The notes: generated by a model from the sequence alone, not told the origin. A stretch of 64,000 nucleotides of DNA from Flagellimonas sp. HMM57 (GCF_021390175.1 NZ_CP090004.1:2781001-2845000), one strand, 5' to 3'. Positions 37,169 through 46,651 are shown, counted from the stretch's first letter. Program-made: numbers and translations.

Positions 37169-37915
37169 TTGAGATATTTTATCCGATTTTCCTATTTCGG
37201 AAAGGCATACCACGGTTGGCAGAATCAGCCCAATGCTATTACGGTACAAGAAGTATTGGAAAAAGCACTTTCTACTTTATTGCGTGAAAAAATTGAAGTG
37301 GTGGGAGCTGGCAGAACGGATGCTGGAGTACACGCCAGAGAAATGTATGCTCATTTTGACTATACCACACTTAAAAACACAAAAGACTTGGTTTATCGCC
37401 TCAATGCATTTCTTCCAGAAGATATTGCAGTTGAAGCGATTGATCGTGTAATAAAAGATGCCCATGCCAGATTTGATGCCACAGAACGTACTTATGAGTT
37501 TTGGATAGTCCAAGAAAAGAATCCTTTTTATTCGGATACTGCATATCTGGTCAGGCATCCTTTGAATATAGAGGCAATGAACAAATCGGCGTCCTTTTTG
37601 ATGGATTACACGGATTTTGAGTGCTTCTCCAAGTCGAATACCGATGTAAAGACCTTCAATTGTAAGATTTTAAAGGCTATTTGGATGCATAAAAATGATA
37701 AATTGATATTTACCATCACAGCAGATAGATTTCTTCGCAATATGGTACGTGCAATTGTGGGTACCCTTTTAGATGTTGGTCATGGCAAAATGAAGCCAGA
37801 GGAAATCAAAAAAATAATAGCAAGTAAGAATAGGGGGGAAGCTGGGTTTTCCGTCCCTGCAAAAGGACTATATTTGACTAAAATCTTATACCCTACAGCA
37901 ATTTTTAATGAGTAA
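37169..37915 (+). CDS. truA: tRNA pseudouridine synthase A (TTG start)
   Basis: 248 residues starting from TTG at 37169; this start gives the canonical N-terminus RYFIRFSYFGKAYHGWQNQPNAITVQEVLEKAL, and no ATG is suitable. The catalytic motif GAGRTDAGVHA holds the active Asp, and the C-terminal motif FLRNMVRAIVGTLLDVGHGK fits. It modifies U38-40 of tRNA anticodon arms. Its stop overlaps the start of the ABC exporter gene by 8 nt, so the two are coupled. Confidence 0.93.
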   Translation: MRYFIRFSYFGKAYHGWQNQPNAITVQEVLEKALSTLLREKIEVVGAGRTDAGVHAREMYAHFDYTTLKNTKDLVYRLNAFLPEDIAVEAIDRVIKDAHARFDATERTYEFWIVQEKNPFYSDTAYLVRHPLNIEAMNKSASFLMDYTDFECFSKSNTDVKTFNCKILKAIWMHKNDKLIFTITADRFLRNMVRAIVGTLLDVGHGKMKPEEIKKIIASKNRGEAGFSVPAKGLYLTKILYPTAIFNE

Positions 37916-39680
37916 AAAGGACGAAACTGGAACCGCTTTTGATTTTGGACTGTTCAAGAGAGTTTTTGAACATACCAAACCATACAGGACAATTTTTTGG
38001 GTCGTAGCCATTGTAGCTATTCTTTCTGCTGCTTTTGCCGTTCTTACGCCGATCTTGGTACGGGATATTATAAACGAGGCCTTGTCCAATAAAGATAGTG
38101 AGCTTCTGTTTTATATAGTGTTGGCCATGCTGGGAGCCTTATTTGGCCAAGTCGTCTGTCAACTTTCCTTTAATTACTATGCAAACCTTTTGGGAGAATC
38201 TGTTATAAAAGACATCAGGATTAGGCTCTTCCAACGGATGATGGGTTTTAAGATGACCTATTTTGATAACTCTTCCATCGGCGTATTGGTTACCCGTGCC
38301 GTTGCAGATATGCAACGAATAGGTGAGATATTTAGCCAGGGTTTCTTTGTGATTGTGGCAGATTTGTTGAAAATGGTTTTGGGAGCAACGGTCATGATAT
38401 TGATCAACTGGAAGTTGGCATTTATCGTTTTTGCAATCCTTCCCGTTATTCTTGTGGCAACACGTTTATTCCAAAAGGCGATGAAGGTTGCTTTTATTGA
38501 GGTAAGGGCTCAGGTTTCAAATCTCAATTCCTTTGTTCAAGAGCGTCTTGCGGGAATGAAAATCGTACAGCTTTTTAATAGGGAGGAAATCGAAAAAGAG
38601 AAGTTTAGGGAAATCAATGAGAAACACCAGAATGCTTGGTTGAAGACAGTATGGTACAATTCCATATTTTTCCCCATAGCTGAGATTTCCTATTCTATTG
38701 GTATTGGTCTAGTGGTCTATTTTGGAGTGATTCAGAATATTGAAAATGTGGCTTTAAACGATACCGGATCTATCTTCGCTTTCTTTTTCTTAATGGATTT
38801 ATTGTTTCGTCCATTGAGACAAATAGCGGATAAATTCAACACGTTGCAAATGGGAATGGTAGCTGCAAATAGGGTGTTCAAGATTCTAGATACCGAAAGT
38901 CGAATAGCAGATACCGGGACAATGGAAAAAGAAGATGTGAAGGGAGATATAGAATTTTCCGACGTTCGTTTCGGTTATGTGGCGGATGAAGAAGTTTTGC
39001 ACGGGATTTCATTCAAGGTTGAGGCGGGACAGACTGTAGCTATTGTAGGTGCTACAGGAGCTGGAAAATCGACGATTATCAATTTATTGAATCGGTTTTA
39101 TGAAATAAATTCTGGCGATATTTTAATCGATGGTCATACTATTCGTGACTATTCCTTAAAATCTCTTCGTTCCCATATTGCGATAGTCTTACAGGATGTT
39201 TTTCTTTTTGCCGATTCGATAGCCAATAACATTTCACTTAGAGAATCTTCCGTTGAACTATCCAGTATTGAAGCTGCGGCTAAACAGATTGGTGTTCACG
39301 AGTTCATTTCGAGCCTGCCAGGTGGCTATCAGTATAATGTAAAGGAACGCGGGACCATGCTCTCTAGCGGACAACGGCAACTTATTGCTTTCTTAAGAGC
39401 ATATGTAAGTAACCCAAGTATTTTGATTTTGGATGAAGCTACATCTTCTGTTGATACCTATTCGGAGCAATTGATACAGCAAGCTACGGACAAGGTTACT
39501 GAAGGAAGGACTTCTATCATCATAGCACACCGTTTGGCTACAATTAAGAAGGCCGATAAAATCATAGTAATGGACGCCGGGCAGATTGTGGAAACAGGTA
39601 CGCATAAGGAATTACTAAAAAAAGGCGGATATTACAGTAATCTGTATGAAGCCCAATTCTTGGCTGAAGAGGTTGCTTAA
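37908..39680 (+). CDS. ABC exporter, fused permease-ATPase (MsbA-like)
   Basis: 590 residues. An N-terminal six-helix ABC transmembrane domain (about 30-320) has the typical coupling segment RIGEIFSQGFFVIVADLLKM. The ATPase has Walker A GATGAGKSTI, Q-loop VLQDVFLFADSI, Walker B ILILDEATSSVD and switch IIAHRLATI. The signature LSSGQRQLIAFLRAY carries Phe-Leu where A-x-A-R is usual. It is a half-transporter that would homodimerise in the inner membrane; lipid or drug export is the family norm, and the substrate is unknown. Confidence 0.88.
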   Translation: MSKKDETGTAFDFGLFKRVFEHTKPYRTIFWVVAIVAILSAAFAVLTPILVRDIINEALSNKDSELLFYIVLAMLGALFGQVVCQLSFNYYANLLGESVIKDIRIRLFQRMMGFKMTYFDNSSIGVLVTRAVADMQRIGEIFSQGFFVIVADLLKMVLGATVMILINWKLAFIVFAILPVILVATRLFQKAMKVAFIEVRAQVSNLNSFVQERLAGMKIVQLFNREEIEKEKFREINEKHQNAWLKTVWYNSIFFPIAEISYSIGIGLVVYFGVIQNIENVALNDTGSIFAFFFLMDLLFRPLRQIADKFNTLQMGMVAANRVFKILDTESRIADTGTMEKEDVKGDIEFSDVRFGYVADEEVLHGISFKVEAGQTVAIVGATGAGKSTIINLLNRFYEINSGDILIDGHTIRDYSLKSLRSHIAIVLQDVFLFADSIANNISLRESSVELSSIEAAAKQIGVHEFISSLPGGYQYNVKERGTMLSSGQRQLIAFLRAYVSNPSILILDEATSSVDTYSEQLIQQATDKVTEGRTSIIIAHRLATIKKADKIIVMDAGQIVETGTHKELLKKGGYYSNLYEAQFLAEEVA

Positions 39681-40445
39681 CTATTTGGCGATAAAATCTT
39701 CTAAAGATATATAGCCTGACACCAATGCGATTGCTGCTATTAATACTCCTAACATTATCGTAATGATCATAAATAATATTAAGTAAACAAAACCTCTGAA
39801 AAAAGTACTGAAAAATCCAGTTTGGTGCATTTTTCCCAAAATAAAAAACTGATAAATGACGACTCCGATTAAGAGTATCCCATTAAAAACATCATATCTA
39901 ATGTCAAAAAATCCAAATAGGGGAAGGCATATCAGTACTTGAACATAAGATGTTTGTGCGGTTATATAAGCGTTGGTCACCAAATGCTCCGTATAGTTGA
40001 ATTTGCGCTTATCAATAAATAGTAACCAGGTCATTAATGCATACACGGGCATGAAGAGGTATGAAATCAGACCTTGATAATCATAAACAAAATCCAAATT
40101 CGTATTTTGATTATCAGAAAAACTACTTTGCGTAAGGTCTATTTCATATATGTTTCTAAGGACAAAAAATAAAAGTCCCGATAGTGTTATGGCAATGGCA
40201 AAATAACTTATGGGATTCATATATTTTTTTCGTGTTCCAGAGATATAGTAGTGGATGACCGTTTCCGGTTTGGAAAATAAATGGCGAAAAGTCTTTAAAA
40301 AGGTATTATCCAAATTAAATACCTGAAAACTCAAATCCTCCCAAATGTTTTTTAAGGTTAATCGTTTTCTGATAACCTTTGCACCACAAACGGGACAAAA
40401 ACTGTAATCTGATCTAAGTGAGCTATTACAATTTTTACATTTCAT
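39681..40445 (-). CDS. DUF3667 zinc-ribbon membrane protein
   Basis: 254 residues. The N-terminal zinc ribbon MKCKNCNSSLRSDYSFCPVCGAKV (CxxC...CxxC) is followed by RLTLKNIWEDLSFQVFNLDNTFLKTFRHLFSKPETVIHYYISGTRKKYMNPISYF, the DUF3667 signature. Five or so membrane helices follow. Function is unknown. Its stop codon begins at the base right after the ABC exporter stop, so the two convergent genes share no spacer. It starts directly at the cdaA stop, as the last gene of folP-cdaA-DUF3667. Confidence 0.85.
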   Translation of the reverse strand: MKCKNCNSSLRSDYSFCPVCGAKVIRKRLTLKNIWEDLSFQVFNLDNTFLKTFRHLFSKPETVIHYYISGTRKKYMNPISYFAIAITLSGLLFFVLRNIYEIDLTQSSFSDNQNTNLDFVYDYQGLISYLFMPVYALMTWLLFIDKRKFNYTEHLVTNAYITAQTSYVQVLICLPLFGFFDIRYDVFNGILLIGVVIYQFFILGKMHQTGFFSTFFRGFVYLILFMIITIMLGVLIAAIALVSGYISLEDFIAK

Positions 40446-41231
40446 TTACTCTAAATCCTTTTTAATCGAATCAATGAGTTCTTCTTTGTTTTTGTAGGGG
40501 ACAAATTCACCATTCTTAATATAAGAAATAGCTCCGGTTTCTTCACTTACTACCAAGCAAATGGCATCTGTCTTCTCTGTGATTCCTGCCGCAGCACGGT
40601 GCCGTAGCCCAAAGCGTAAAGGAATGGTGCGGTCATTGGAAACCGGCAAAATCACCCTAGTTGCCGTAATGTAATTATCTTGGATAATGGCAGCGCCATC
40701 ATGTAACGGACTGTTCTTAAAAAAAATGCTTTCTAAAATAGGTTGGGTGATTTCAATATTCATGCTATCCCCAGAAGACTTGACAAAATCAAGGGAATTG
40801 GCCCTTTCGATTACGATAAGTGCACCAGTTTTACTGACCCCCATTTTTTTACAAGCATTTATAATAGCCTCTACATCTGTATCTGTTGACATGGTCTCTT
40901 GCCTAAGAAACTTAAAATGACGGATAAAGTTTCGTTTGTAAGCAAAATTGGTAGAACCGACCATTAATAAAAATTTCCTGATCTCTTGTTGAAATACAAT
41001 AATAAGAGCTATTAATCCAATATTCATGAATCCACCTACCATACTACTGATCATCTTCATTTGTAGCAGTTCCGTCAACTTCCATAAGGCCCAAACGATT
41101 ACGATACCAATAAAAATATTTATGGCGACCGTACCCTTGACCAACTTATAGATGTAATACAACATTGCGGCAACAAGCACAATATCTATGACATCTGTGA
41201 TTTTAAATTCAATAAAATTTAGGAAATCCAA
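40446..41231 (-). CDS. cdaA: Diadenylate cyclase CdaA
   Basis: 261 residues. Three N-terminal membrane helices (about 12-75) are followed by a DisA-N/DAC domain with the catalytic SPLHDGAAII (DGA) and LRFGLRHRAAAGITE (RHR) motifs. It makes c-di-AMP from two ATP at the inner membrane. Placement behind folP, 44 nt away, is one I recall from other Bacteroidota; the Firmicute partner CdaR is absent. Confidence 0.93.
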   Translation of the reverse strand: MDFLNFIEFKITDVIDIVLVAAMLYYIYKLVKGTVAINIFIGIVIVWALWKLTELLQMKMISSMVGGFMNIGLIALIIVFQQEIRKFLLMVGSTNFAYKRNFIRHFKFLRQETMSTDTDVEAIINACKKMGVSKTGALIVIERANSLDFVKSSGDSMNIEITQPILESIFFKNSPLHDGAAIIQDNYITATRVILPVSNDRTIPLRFGLRHRAAAGITEKTDAICLVVSEETGAISYIKNGEFVPYKNKEELIDSIKKDLE

Positions 41232-41275
41232 CCGCGGCGTTTTTGTAAAATTAACAAAAATAGCAGAATCAAAAA

Positions 41276-42109
41276 TTACTGGCTATTTGCTTTCAACTCT
41301 TCAATAAGATGTACACACTCATATGCTTCATTAACGTCGTGTGCCCTTAAAATATTGGCGCCTTTTAATAACGCGACCGTATGTAGCGCTGTTGTGCCGT
41401 TAAGTGCTTCTTTTGGTGAAGATTTTAATACTTTGTAAATCATGGATTTTCGACTTAATCCTATCATAATAGGAACTTTAAAGGTCTTGAATAGGTCCAA
41501 ATGATTCAAGAGCTCATAATTCTGCCCTGTTGTTTTGGCAAAACCAAATCCGGGGTCTATGATAACATCGTTGATTTTTTTAGAAGCGGTTGCATTTATT
41601 TTTTTTGAGAAGTAAAACAACAGGTCTTTTAATAAATCATCGTAAACCGCCTGTTTTTGCATGGATTGTGGTGTGCCCTTCAAATGCATCATAATATAGG
41701 GCACTTGATATTGCGCGACAACATCCAGCATTTTGGAATCTAAGTTTGCTGCAGAAATATCGTTGATTAAAGCGGCACCATGCTGTATGCTTTCAGAAGC
41801 TACCTTGCTCCTGAACGTGTCTACTGAAATTATAACCTCAGGAAATTGTTTGAGAATTAGTGTAATAATCGGAACCAATCGTTTTAGCTCTTCATTTTCA
41901 GGAACATGCTCGGCACCAGGTCTGGAGCTGTAGGCACCCATATCTATAAAAGTAGCACCATCCCTTAGCATTTTCTCAACTTGTGTTAGAATATCATTGT
42001 CATCTTTATACCGTCCTCCATCATAAAAAGAATCTGGAGTAAGGTTAAGGATACCCATAATTCTTGGGACGGTAAAATCGATGAGAGTTCCTTTACAGTT
42101 TATGGTCAT
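41276..42109 (-). CDS. folP: Dihydropteroate synthase
   Basis: 277 residues. The signatures MGILNLTPDSFYDGGRY, GATFIDMGAYSSRPGAE and VIIDPGFGFAKTTGQNYELL with DLFKTFKVPIMIGLSRKSMI identify FolP, which joins p-aminobenzoate to dihydropterin pyrophosphate. It is the first gene of folP-cdaA-DUF3667, divergent from the DUF1599 gene (96 nt apart). It links to folE at 19 kb in the same pathway. Confidence 0.95.
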   Translation of the reverse strand: MTINCKGTLIDFTVPRIMGILNLTPDSFYDGGRYKDDNDILTQVEKMLRDGATFIDMGAYSSRPGAEHVPENEELKRLVPIITLILKQFPEVIISVDTFRSKVASESIQHGAALINDISAANLDSKMLDVVAQYQVPYIMMHLKGTPQSMQKQAVYDDLLKDLLFYFSKKINATASKKINDVIIDPGFGFAKTTGQNYELLNHLDLFKTFKVPIMIGLSRKSMIYKVLKSSPKEALNGTTALHTVALLKGANILRAHDVNEAYECVHLIEELKANSQ

Positions 42110-42205
42110 AAAAAATACGAGCTTTATTGGGTTTGATTATCTTTGACATACTGTTTGTCAAAGCATTTCAGTTTTGACGAAATTTACGCAAATTAGCAAG
42201 AATAC

Positions 42206-42748
42206 ATGCAGCAGACTTCCCAACAATATGATAACGTGATCAAGACCTGCCGTGAACTATTTATCAAGAAAAGCAAAGATTACGGTACGGCATGGAGAAT
42301 ATTACGGCTTCCTTCCCTAACAGACCAGATTTTTATAAAAGCACAGCGTATACGCAGTTTACAGCAAAATGAAGTGCGGAAAGTTGATGAAGGAGAACAA
42401 TCGGAATTTGTCGGAATTATTAATTATTCCATTATGGCCTTGATCCAGTTGGAAAAAGGAGTGGCCGAACAACCCGATTTGAAGGTTGACGAAGCAATTT
42501 CACTCTACGATAAAGAAGTGGCCACCACCAAAACATTGATGGAGAACAAAAATCATGATTATGGTGAAGCCTGGCGAGATATACGCGTGAGCTCCTTAAC
42601 GGATTTGATACTTCAAAAATTACTTCGTGTAAAACAGATTGAAGATAATAAAGGTGCTACCTTGGTAAGTGAAGGAATAGATGCCAATTACCAAGATATT
42701 ATCAATTATGCCGTCTTTGCCTTAATCCATTTAAATGAAGAATCATGA
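42206..42748 (+). CDS. DUF1599 (Nmad1-type) protein, tandem duplicate domain
   Basis: 180 residues made of two related halves: TCRELFIKKSKDYGTAWRILRLPSLTDQIFIKAQRIRSLQ and KTLMENKNHDYGEAWRDIRVSSLTDLILQKLLRVKQIE. Both contain KDYG-AWR and SLTD and end with DIINYAVFALI-type helices. DUF1599 is listed as a nucleotide-modification-associated domain, but the gene sits with core metabolism here. It overlaps the next gene by 4 nt (ATGA). Confidence 0.85.
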   Translation: MQQTSQQYDNVIKTCRELFIKKSKDYGTAWRILRLPSLTDQIFIKAQRIRSLQQNEVRKVDEGEQSEFVGIINYSIMALIQLEKGVAEQPDLKVDEAISLYDKEVATTKTLMENKNHDYGEAWRDIRVSSLTDLILQKLLRVKQIEDNKGATLVSEGIDANYQDIINYAVFALIHLNEES

Positions 42749-43839
42749 AATACTTGGTTTGGATTTCCAGAATTTTTGTTGGGGTTTTGTTTATCATCAG
42801 TGGACTCATAAAACTGAATGATCCCGTTGGGTTTTCGTTTAAACTGGAAGAATATTTCAGCCAAGGCGTATTGAACCTTCCTTTTTTGATGCCTTTAGCT
42901 TTAGGGATTTCTATTTTTGTGGTCATCTATGAGGTGATTTTAGGTGTACTGTTGTTGATAGGGTTCAAACCAAAATTTACGGTTTGGAGTTTGCTTTTAA
43001 TGATAGTATTCTTCACATTTTTAACCTTTTATTCTGCCTATTTTAATAAGGTAACCGATTGTGGCTGTTTTGGCGATGCCGTAAAGCTTACCCCATGGGA
43101 ATCTTTTGCTAAGGATATAATTCTTCTGGTTTTTATACTCATTTTGTTTTTGGGGAGAAAGCACATCCAACCAATATTTAATACCAAAATCAATTGGATT
43201 ATCGGTGGAACCGCTTTGTTTGCCTGTACTTTGTTTGCCAATCATGTGCTGAACCACCTTCCTTCAGTAGATTTTAGACCTTATAAAATTGGTGCGAACA
43301 TTCAAGAAGGAATGAGCGTACCAGCAGATGCTGCCAAGGCCATTTACGAATATGCTTGGCGATTTAAAGTCAACGGTGATGATAAGATTGTTGTGACAAA
43401 TGGTGAGTATCCACAAGTGGATGGTGAATTTATAGATGTGGAAACTACAGAGGTACAAGAAGGTTATGAGCCTCCTATACATGATTTCACTATAGAAAAA
43501 GAAGGTCAAGATTGGGCCTCGGAAATTTTGGAGGAGGATAAGTTGGTCATGGTAATAGCCTATGATTTGGCAAAGAGTACTACGGATGTTTTTTCAGAAG
43601 TGGCAAAGGTGACCGAACAAGCAAATGAGAAGGGATATAAAGTAGTTGGAATGTCAGCTTCCAGTGTTGATAGGGCAAATGCGATCAAAGAAAAGTTTGG
43701 TCTGAGTTTCGATTTTTATTTTACGGATGAAACTGTGTTAAAAACTATTGTGCGATCTAATCCTGCTGTATTGGTTCTGGAAAAAGGCACCATCTTGCAA
43801 AAAGTACATTACAACGACTTAAACAAATTAGAACTCTAA
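42745..43839 (+). CDS. BT_3928-family DoxX/MauE membrane protein with thioredoxin-like tail
   Basis: 364 residues. The N-terminal half has four membrane helices of the DoxX/MauE type (WISRIFVGVLFIISGLIKLNDPVGFSFKLEEYF) with the redox-like CGCFGDAVKLTPWESF motif. After about residue 170 a periplasmic part ends in a thioredoxin-like fold (EKFGLSFDFYFTDETVLKTIVRSNPAVLVLEKG) lacking CxxC. The family is conserved in Bacteroidota and may take part in quinone or disulphide chemistry; this is inference. It is coupled to DUF1599 by an ATGA overlap and lies 30 nt before tpiA. Confidence 0.82.
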   Translation: MKYLVWISRIFVGVLFIISGLIKLNDPVGFSFKLEEYFSQGVLNLPFLMPLALGISIFVVIYEVILGVLLLIGFKPKFTVWSLLLMIVFFTFLTFYSAYFNKVTDCGCFGDAVKLTPWESFAKDIILLVFILILFLGRKHIQPIFNTKINWIIGGTALFACTLFANHVLNHLPSVDFRPYKIGANIQEGMSVPADAAKAIYEYAWRFKVNGDDKIVVTNGEYPQVDGEFIDVETTEVQEGYEPPIHDFTIEKEGQDWASEILEEDKLVMVIAYDLAKSTTDVFSEVAKVTEQANEKGYKVVGMSASSVDRANAIKEKFGLSFDFYFTDETVLKTIVRSNPAVLVLEKGTILQKVHYNDLNKLEL

Positions 43840-43869
43840 TTACACTATATAACAAAACAATAATAGCAT

Positions 43870-44619
43870 ATGAGAACCAAGATAGTAGCAGGAAATTGGA
43901 AAATGAACAAAAACCTTGAAGAAACGGAGACTTTACTGTCGAGTTTATCGGCAAAGTTGCCCGATACCGATGCTGATGTTATTGTAGCACCAACATTCGT
44001 AAATTTGGCTGCTGCAAATAGAAGCCTACAATCCTCAACGATACAGGTAGCTGCACAAAATATGCATTATGCTGAAAATGGTGCGTATACGGGAGAGATT
44101 TCTGCCGATATGTTACTTAATATTGAAGTAGATATCGTAATTCTTGGCCATTCCGAAAGACGCTCACTCTTTGGAGAGACAGACGATTTATTGAACAAAA
44201 AAGTAAAAACTGCACTGGAAAAAGGCATGAAAATCATTTTCTGCTTTGGAGAAGAGCTTGAAGATAGAAAATCTGATAATCATTTTGCCGTTGTGGAAAG
44301 CCAGCTAAAAAATGCCCTTTTCGATTTGGATGGCAAGGCATGGAGTAGTATTGTATTGGCCTACGAACCTGTTTGGGCAATTGGTACCGGTGAAACGGCA
44401 AGCCCGGAGCAGGCCCAGGAAATGCATGCTTTTATACGAAAAACAATTTCAGGAGCTTTTACCAATTCCATTGCAGATGGGGTTTCTATTCTATATGGCG
44501 GAAGTGTAAAACCTTCAAACGCCTCAGAAATTTTTTCAAAGCCAGATGTTGATGGTGGTCTAATAGGAGGAGCTTCGTTAAAAGCGGATGATTTTGTGGA
44601 TATTATCAAGGCTATCTAA
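43870..44619 (+). CDS. tpiA: Triosephosphate isomerase
   Basis: 249 residues. AGNWKMNKN (Lys), the catalytic His in ILGHSERRSLFGE, the catalytic Glu in AYEPVWAIGTGETA, and YGGSVKPSNA with GGLIGGASL (phosphate site) are all intact. It interconverts DHAP and GAP in the cytoplasm. It is in the middle of the DUF1599-BT_3928-tpiA-prmA-clpS run. Confidence 0.97.
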   Translation: MRTKIVAGNWKMNKNLEETETLLSSLSAKLPDTDADVIVAPTFVNLAAANRSLQSSTIQVAAQNMHYAENGAYTGEISADMLLNIEVDIVILGHSERRSLFGETDDLLNKKVKTALEKGMKIIFCFGEELEDRKSDNHFAVVESQLKNALFDLDGKAWSSIVLAYEPVWAIGTGETASPEQAQEMHAFIRKTISGAFTNSIADGVSILYGGSVKPSNASEIFSKPDVDGGLIGGASLKADDFVDIIKAI

Positions 44620-44634
44620 ATTTCCAAAAAAGGT

Positions 44635-45462
44635 TTGGTCTATATCGAATACAGTTTTATAGTAACTCCCAAAGAACCTGCTACCGATATCCTCATTGCA
44701 GAATTGGGTGAAGTGGGATTTGAGAGTTTTGTAGAAAACGATTCTGGGCTTTTGGCCTATATTTTAAGATCTGAATGGGAAGAGACTATTTTGGACGATG
44801 TCTTTATCCTTAAAAACCCCAAATTCAACATAAAATGGACGCAAACCGAAATTGAGCAGCAAAATTGGAATGCAGCATGGGAAAATAATTTTCATCCAAT
44901 TAAAGTAGGGGATAGCTGCATGGTAAGAGCACCGTTCCACGATGCCGTAGCTGTTGAATATGATATTATTATTGAGCCCAAAATGAGCTTTGGAACAGGA
45001 CATCACGAAACTACGCATATGATGTTGCAACATATTTTGGATATGGATTTTAAAGGAAAATCCGTACTGGATATGGGCTGCGGTACCGGGGTTTTGGCAA
45101 TCCTTGCCAAAATGAAAGGAGCGGATACAGTAGATGCTATTGATATTGATGAATGGTGTTTCTTGAATTCCAAAGAAAATGTAGCGCGAAACCACTGTGA
45201 TCAAATTAATGTTTACCAAGGAGATAGCAGTTTGTTGACAACTAGAAAGTATGATGTGATCCTTGCCAACATCAATAGGAATATTTTACTTGAGGACATA
45301 CCTGTGTACACCAATTGTCTAAATGCTGAAGGAACACTTTTTCTAAGTGGCTTTTATTTGAGCGATTTAGATGCAATTTCCTCAAAATGTGACGCCTATG
45401 GTTTGGAATTTGAAAAAAAATTCGAAAAGAATAATTGGATTTCAGTAAAATATGTAAATTAG
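44635..45462 (+). CDS. prmA: Ribosomal protein L11 methyltransferase (TTG start)
   Basis: 275 residues from a TTG at 44635, 15 nt after tpiA; the protein start VYIEYSFIVTPKEPATDILIAELGEVGFESF is right for Bacteroidota PrmA. The SAM-binding motif VLDMGCGTGVLAILA and the substrate loop ANINRNIL (NxxR variant) are clear, along with PKMSFGTGHHETT. It trimethylates ribosomal protein uL11. clpS follows after 20 nt. Confidence 0.92.
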   Translation: MVYIEYSFIVTPKEPATDILIAELGEVGFESFVENDSGLLAYILRSEWEETILDDVFILKNPKFNIKWTQTEIEQQNWNAAWENNFHPIKVGDSCMVRAPFHDAVAVEYDIIIEPKMSFGTGHHETTHMMLQHILDMDFKGKSVLDMGCGTGVLAILAKMKGADTVDAIDIDEWCFLNSKENVARNHCDQINVYQGDSSLLTTRKYDVILANINRNILLEDIPVYTNCLNAEGTLFLSGFYLSDLDAISSKCDAYGLEFEKKFEKNNWISVKYVN

Positions 45463-45482
45463 GTTTGGTTAATAGTTATATC

Positions 45483-45758
45483 ATGGGAGTCAAGGAAAAA
45501 GTATCGGAAGAACTGCTTTTAGAAGAAGAAACGGTAAATCAGAATGAGATTGTGCTGTTCAATGATGATGTAAACACTTTTGATTATGTTATCGAGACCC
45601 TAATAAACGTTTGTGAACATACTCCTGAACAGGCCGAACAATGTTCCTTGATTGTACATTACAATGGAAAATGTACCGTAAAAACCGGTGAGTACACTTA
45701 TTTGAAACCAAGATGCTCCAAGTTACTTCAGGCTGGACTCAACGCAGAAATAGTTTAA
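45483..45758 (+). CDS. clpS: ClpS adaptor for ClpAP/ClpCP
   Basis: 91 residues from ATG at 45483; a longer frame from 45435 would overlap prmA and adds non-conserved residues. EIVLFNDDVNTFDYVIETLINVCEHTPEQAEQCSLIVHYNGKCTVKTGEY contains the NDDxNxxxYV motif and the Cys/His segment of the N-degron pocket. It delivers N-end-rule substrates to the Clp unfoldase. Last gene of the five-gene run. Confidence 0.93.
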   Translation: MGVKEKVSEELLLEEETVNQNEIVLFNDDVNTFDYVIETLINVCEHTPEQAEQCSLIVHYNGKCTVKTGEYTYLKPRCSKLLQAGLNAEIV

Positions 45759-45899
45759 GGACATAATTGTGTAATGGTACTTTGTTTTTCAATGCAATGT
45801 CCTAAAAAGCAGTATCAATTATAATTGTGTTGCGTTTAATGATTGTAAAAATTAAAAATTCTTTGCATAGATAGTAGGTTTTGACATCTTCGATTACAC

Positions 45900-45907
45900 T
45901 AACTTTG
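45900..45907 (+). promoter_or_regulatory. -7 promoter element
   Basis: TAACTTTG, an exact TAnnTTTG match 43 nt upstream of the next gene. TTTG at 45880 is only 16 nt away, shorter than the usual spacing. Confidence 0.5.
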
Positions 45908-45950
45908 TTTTAGACCAGTAAACCAAACCTTTAATTTTTTCACTTGAAAA

Positions 45951-46562
45951 ATGGGCGAATTTTTTAAAGCTGAACTCAAAGACCGTTTTTTAAAGTATGC
46001 AATAAGTCGTAGGGATTATTTTGAAGTAAAAGTACTCTATGATGAATTCCTGCATCCAAATTATAGCTTGGATTTTGTTGAAAAACTAATAAAGGATATT
46101 CGAGATCATGATGCTGCTTTATTGGACGTGATGAGTGGTAATGGGGTCGAAGTCTTTATTCTTGCCTCAACACCAAAAACCAAAGACTTTTTAAATGAAG
46201 GCGGGTTTATGGACATGCACATTAAAGAGGAAGAAAAATGGGATGTTTTTTTAAACCAACTTTCGGGAGATCGCAAATTATCAAAAGACGAAAAATTACT
46301 TCTTGAGAAGAATTCGAAAACCTTTAAAAGAGAAAAAACATTACTTATTGTACTGGTATCTGCAGTTGTAATCAGTTTTTTGTTCACACTCTTCAGTGTG
46401 ATAAAAGGGGTACTTATAGAGACTGACTATGTTCAAAAAGAAGAATTTGAGAGAGAAATGAGACAATTGCGTTCAAAGTACATTGAAGAAAACCAAAGCT
46501 TGGAAAAAGAATTGCAACGAGCACAAGCTACAATGGATTCACTACGAGGAAAAAATCTTTAG
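45951..46562 (+). CDS. Single-pass membrane protein with C-terminal coiled coil, unknown
   Basis: 203 residues, not recognised. The N-terminal part (1-125) is a soluble alpha/beta region, perhaps winged-helix-like (MGEFFKAELKDRFLKYAISRRDYFEVKVLYDEFLHPNY). One membrane helix (LLIVLVSAVVISFLFTLFSVI, about 130-150) is followed by a heptad-rich tail (KEEFEREMRQLRSKYIEENQSLEKELQRAQATMDSL) that should form a coiled coil. No signal peptide. The gene stands alone between clpS and the Crp-type regulator. Confidence 0.65.
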   Translation: MGEFFKAELKDRFLKYAISRRDYFEVKVLYDEFLHPNYSLDFVEKLIKDIRDHDAALLDVMSGNGVEVFILASTPKTKDFLNEGGFMDMHIKEEEKWDVFLNQLSGDRKLSKDEKLLLEKNSKTFKREKTLLIVLVSAVVISFLFTLFSVIKGVLIETDYVQKEEFEREMRQLRSKYIEENQSLEKELQRAQATMDSLRGKNL

Positions 46563-46584
46563 TCTATAAGTATCTATTTAATGG

Positions 46585-46603
46585 TTACCTAACCTTTTGG
46601 TAA
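46585..46603. promoter_or_regulatory. Dyad upstream of the Crp-type regulator
   Basis: TTACC-N9-GGTAA, overlapping a second dyad GGTTA-CC-TAACC, 49-67 nt before the start of the Crp/Fnr-family gene. Spacing is suitable for a dimeric HTH protein, but this is not shown. Confidence 0.3.
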
Positions 46604-46651
46604 TTAAGGAGTATTACTTTAGATATTTAATAAGCAAAATACCCCTTTGTT

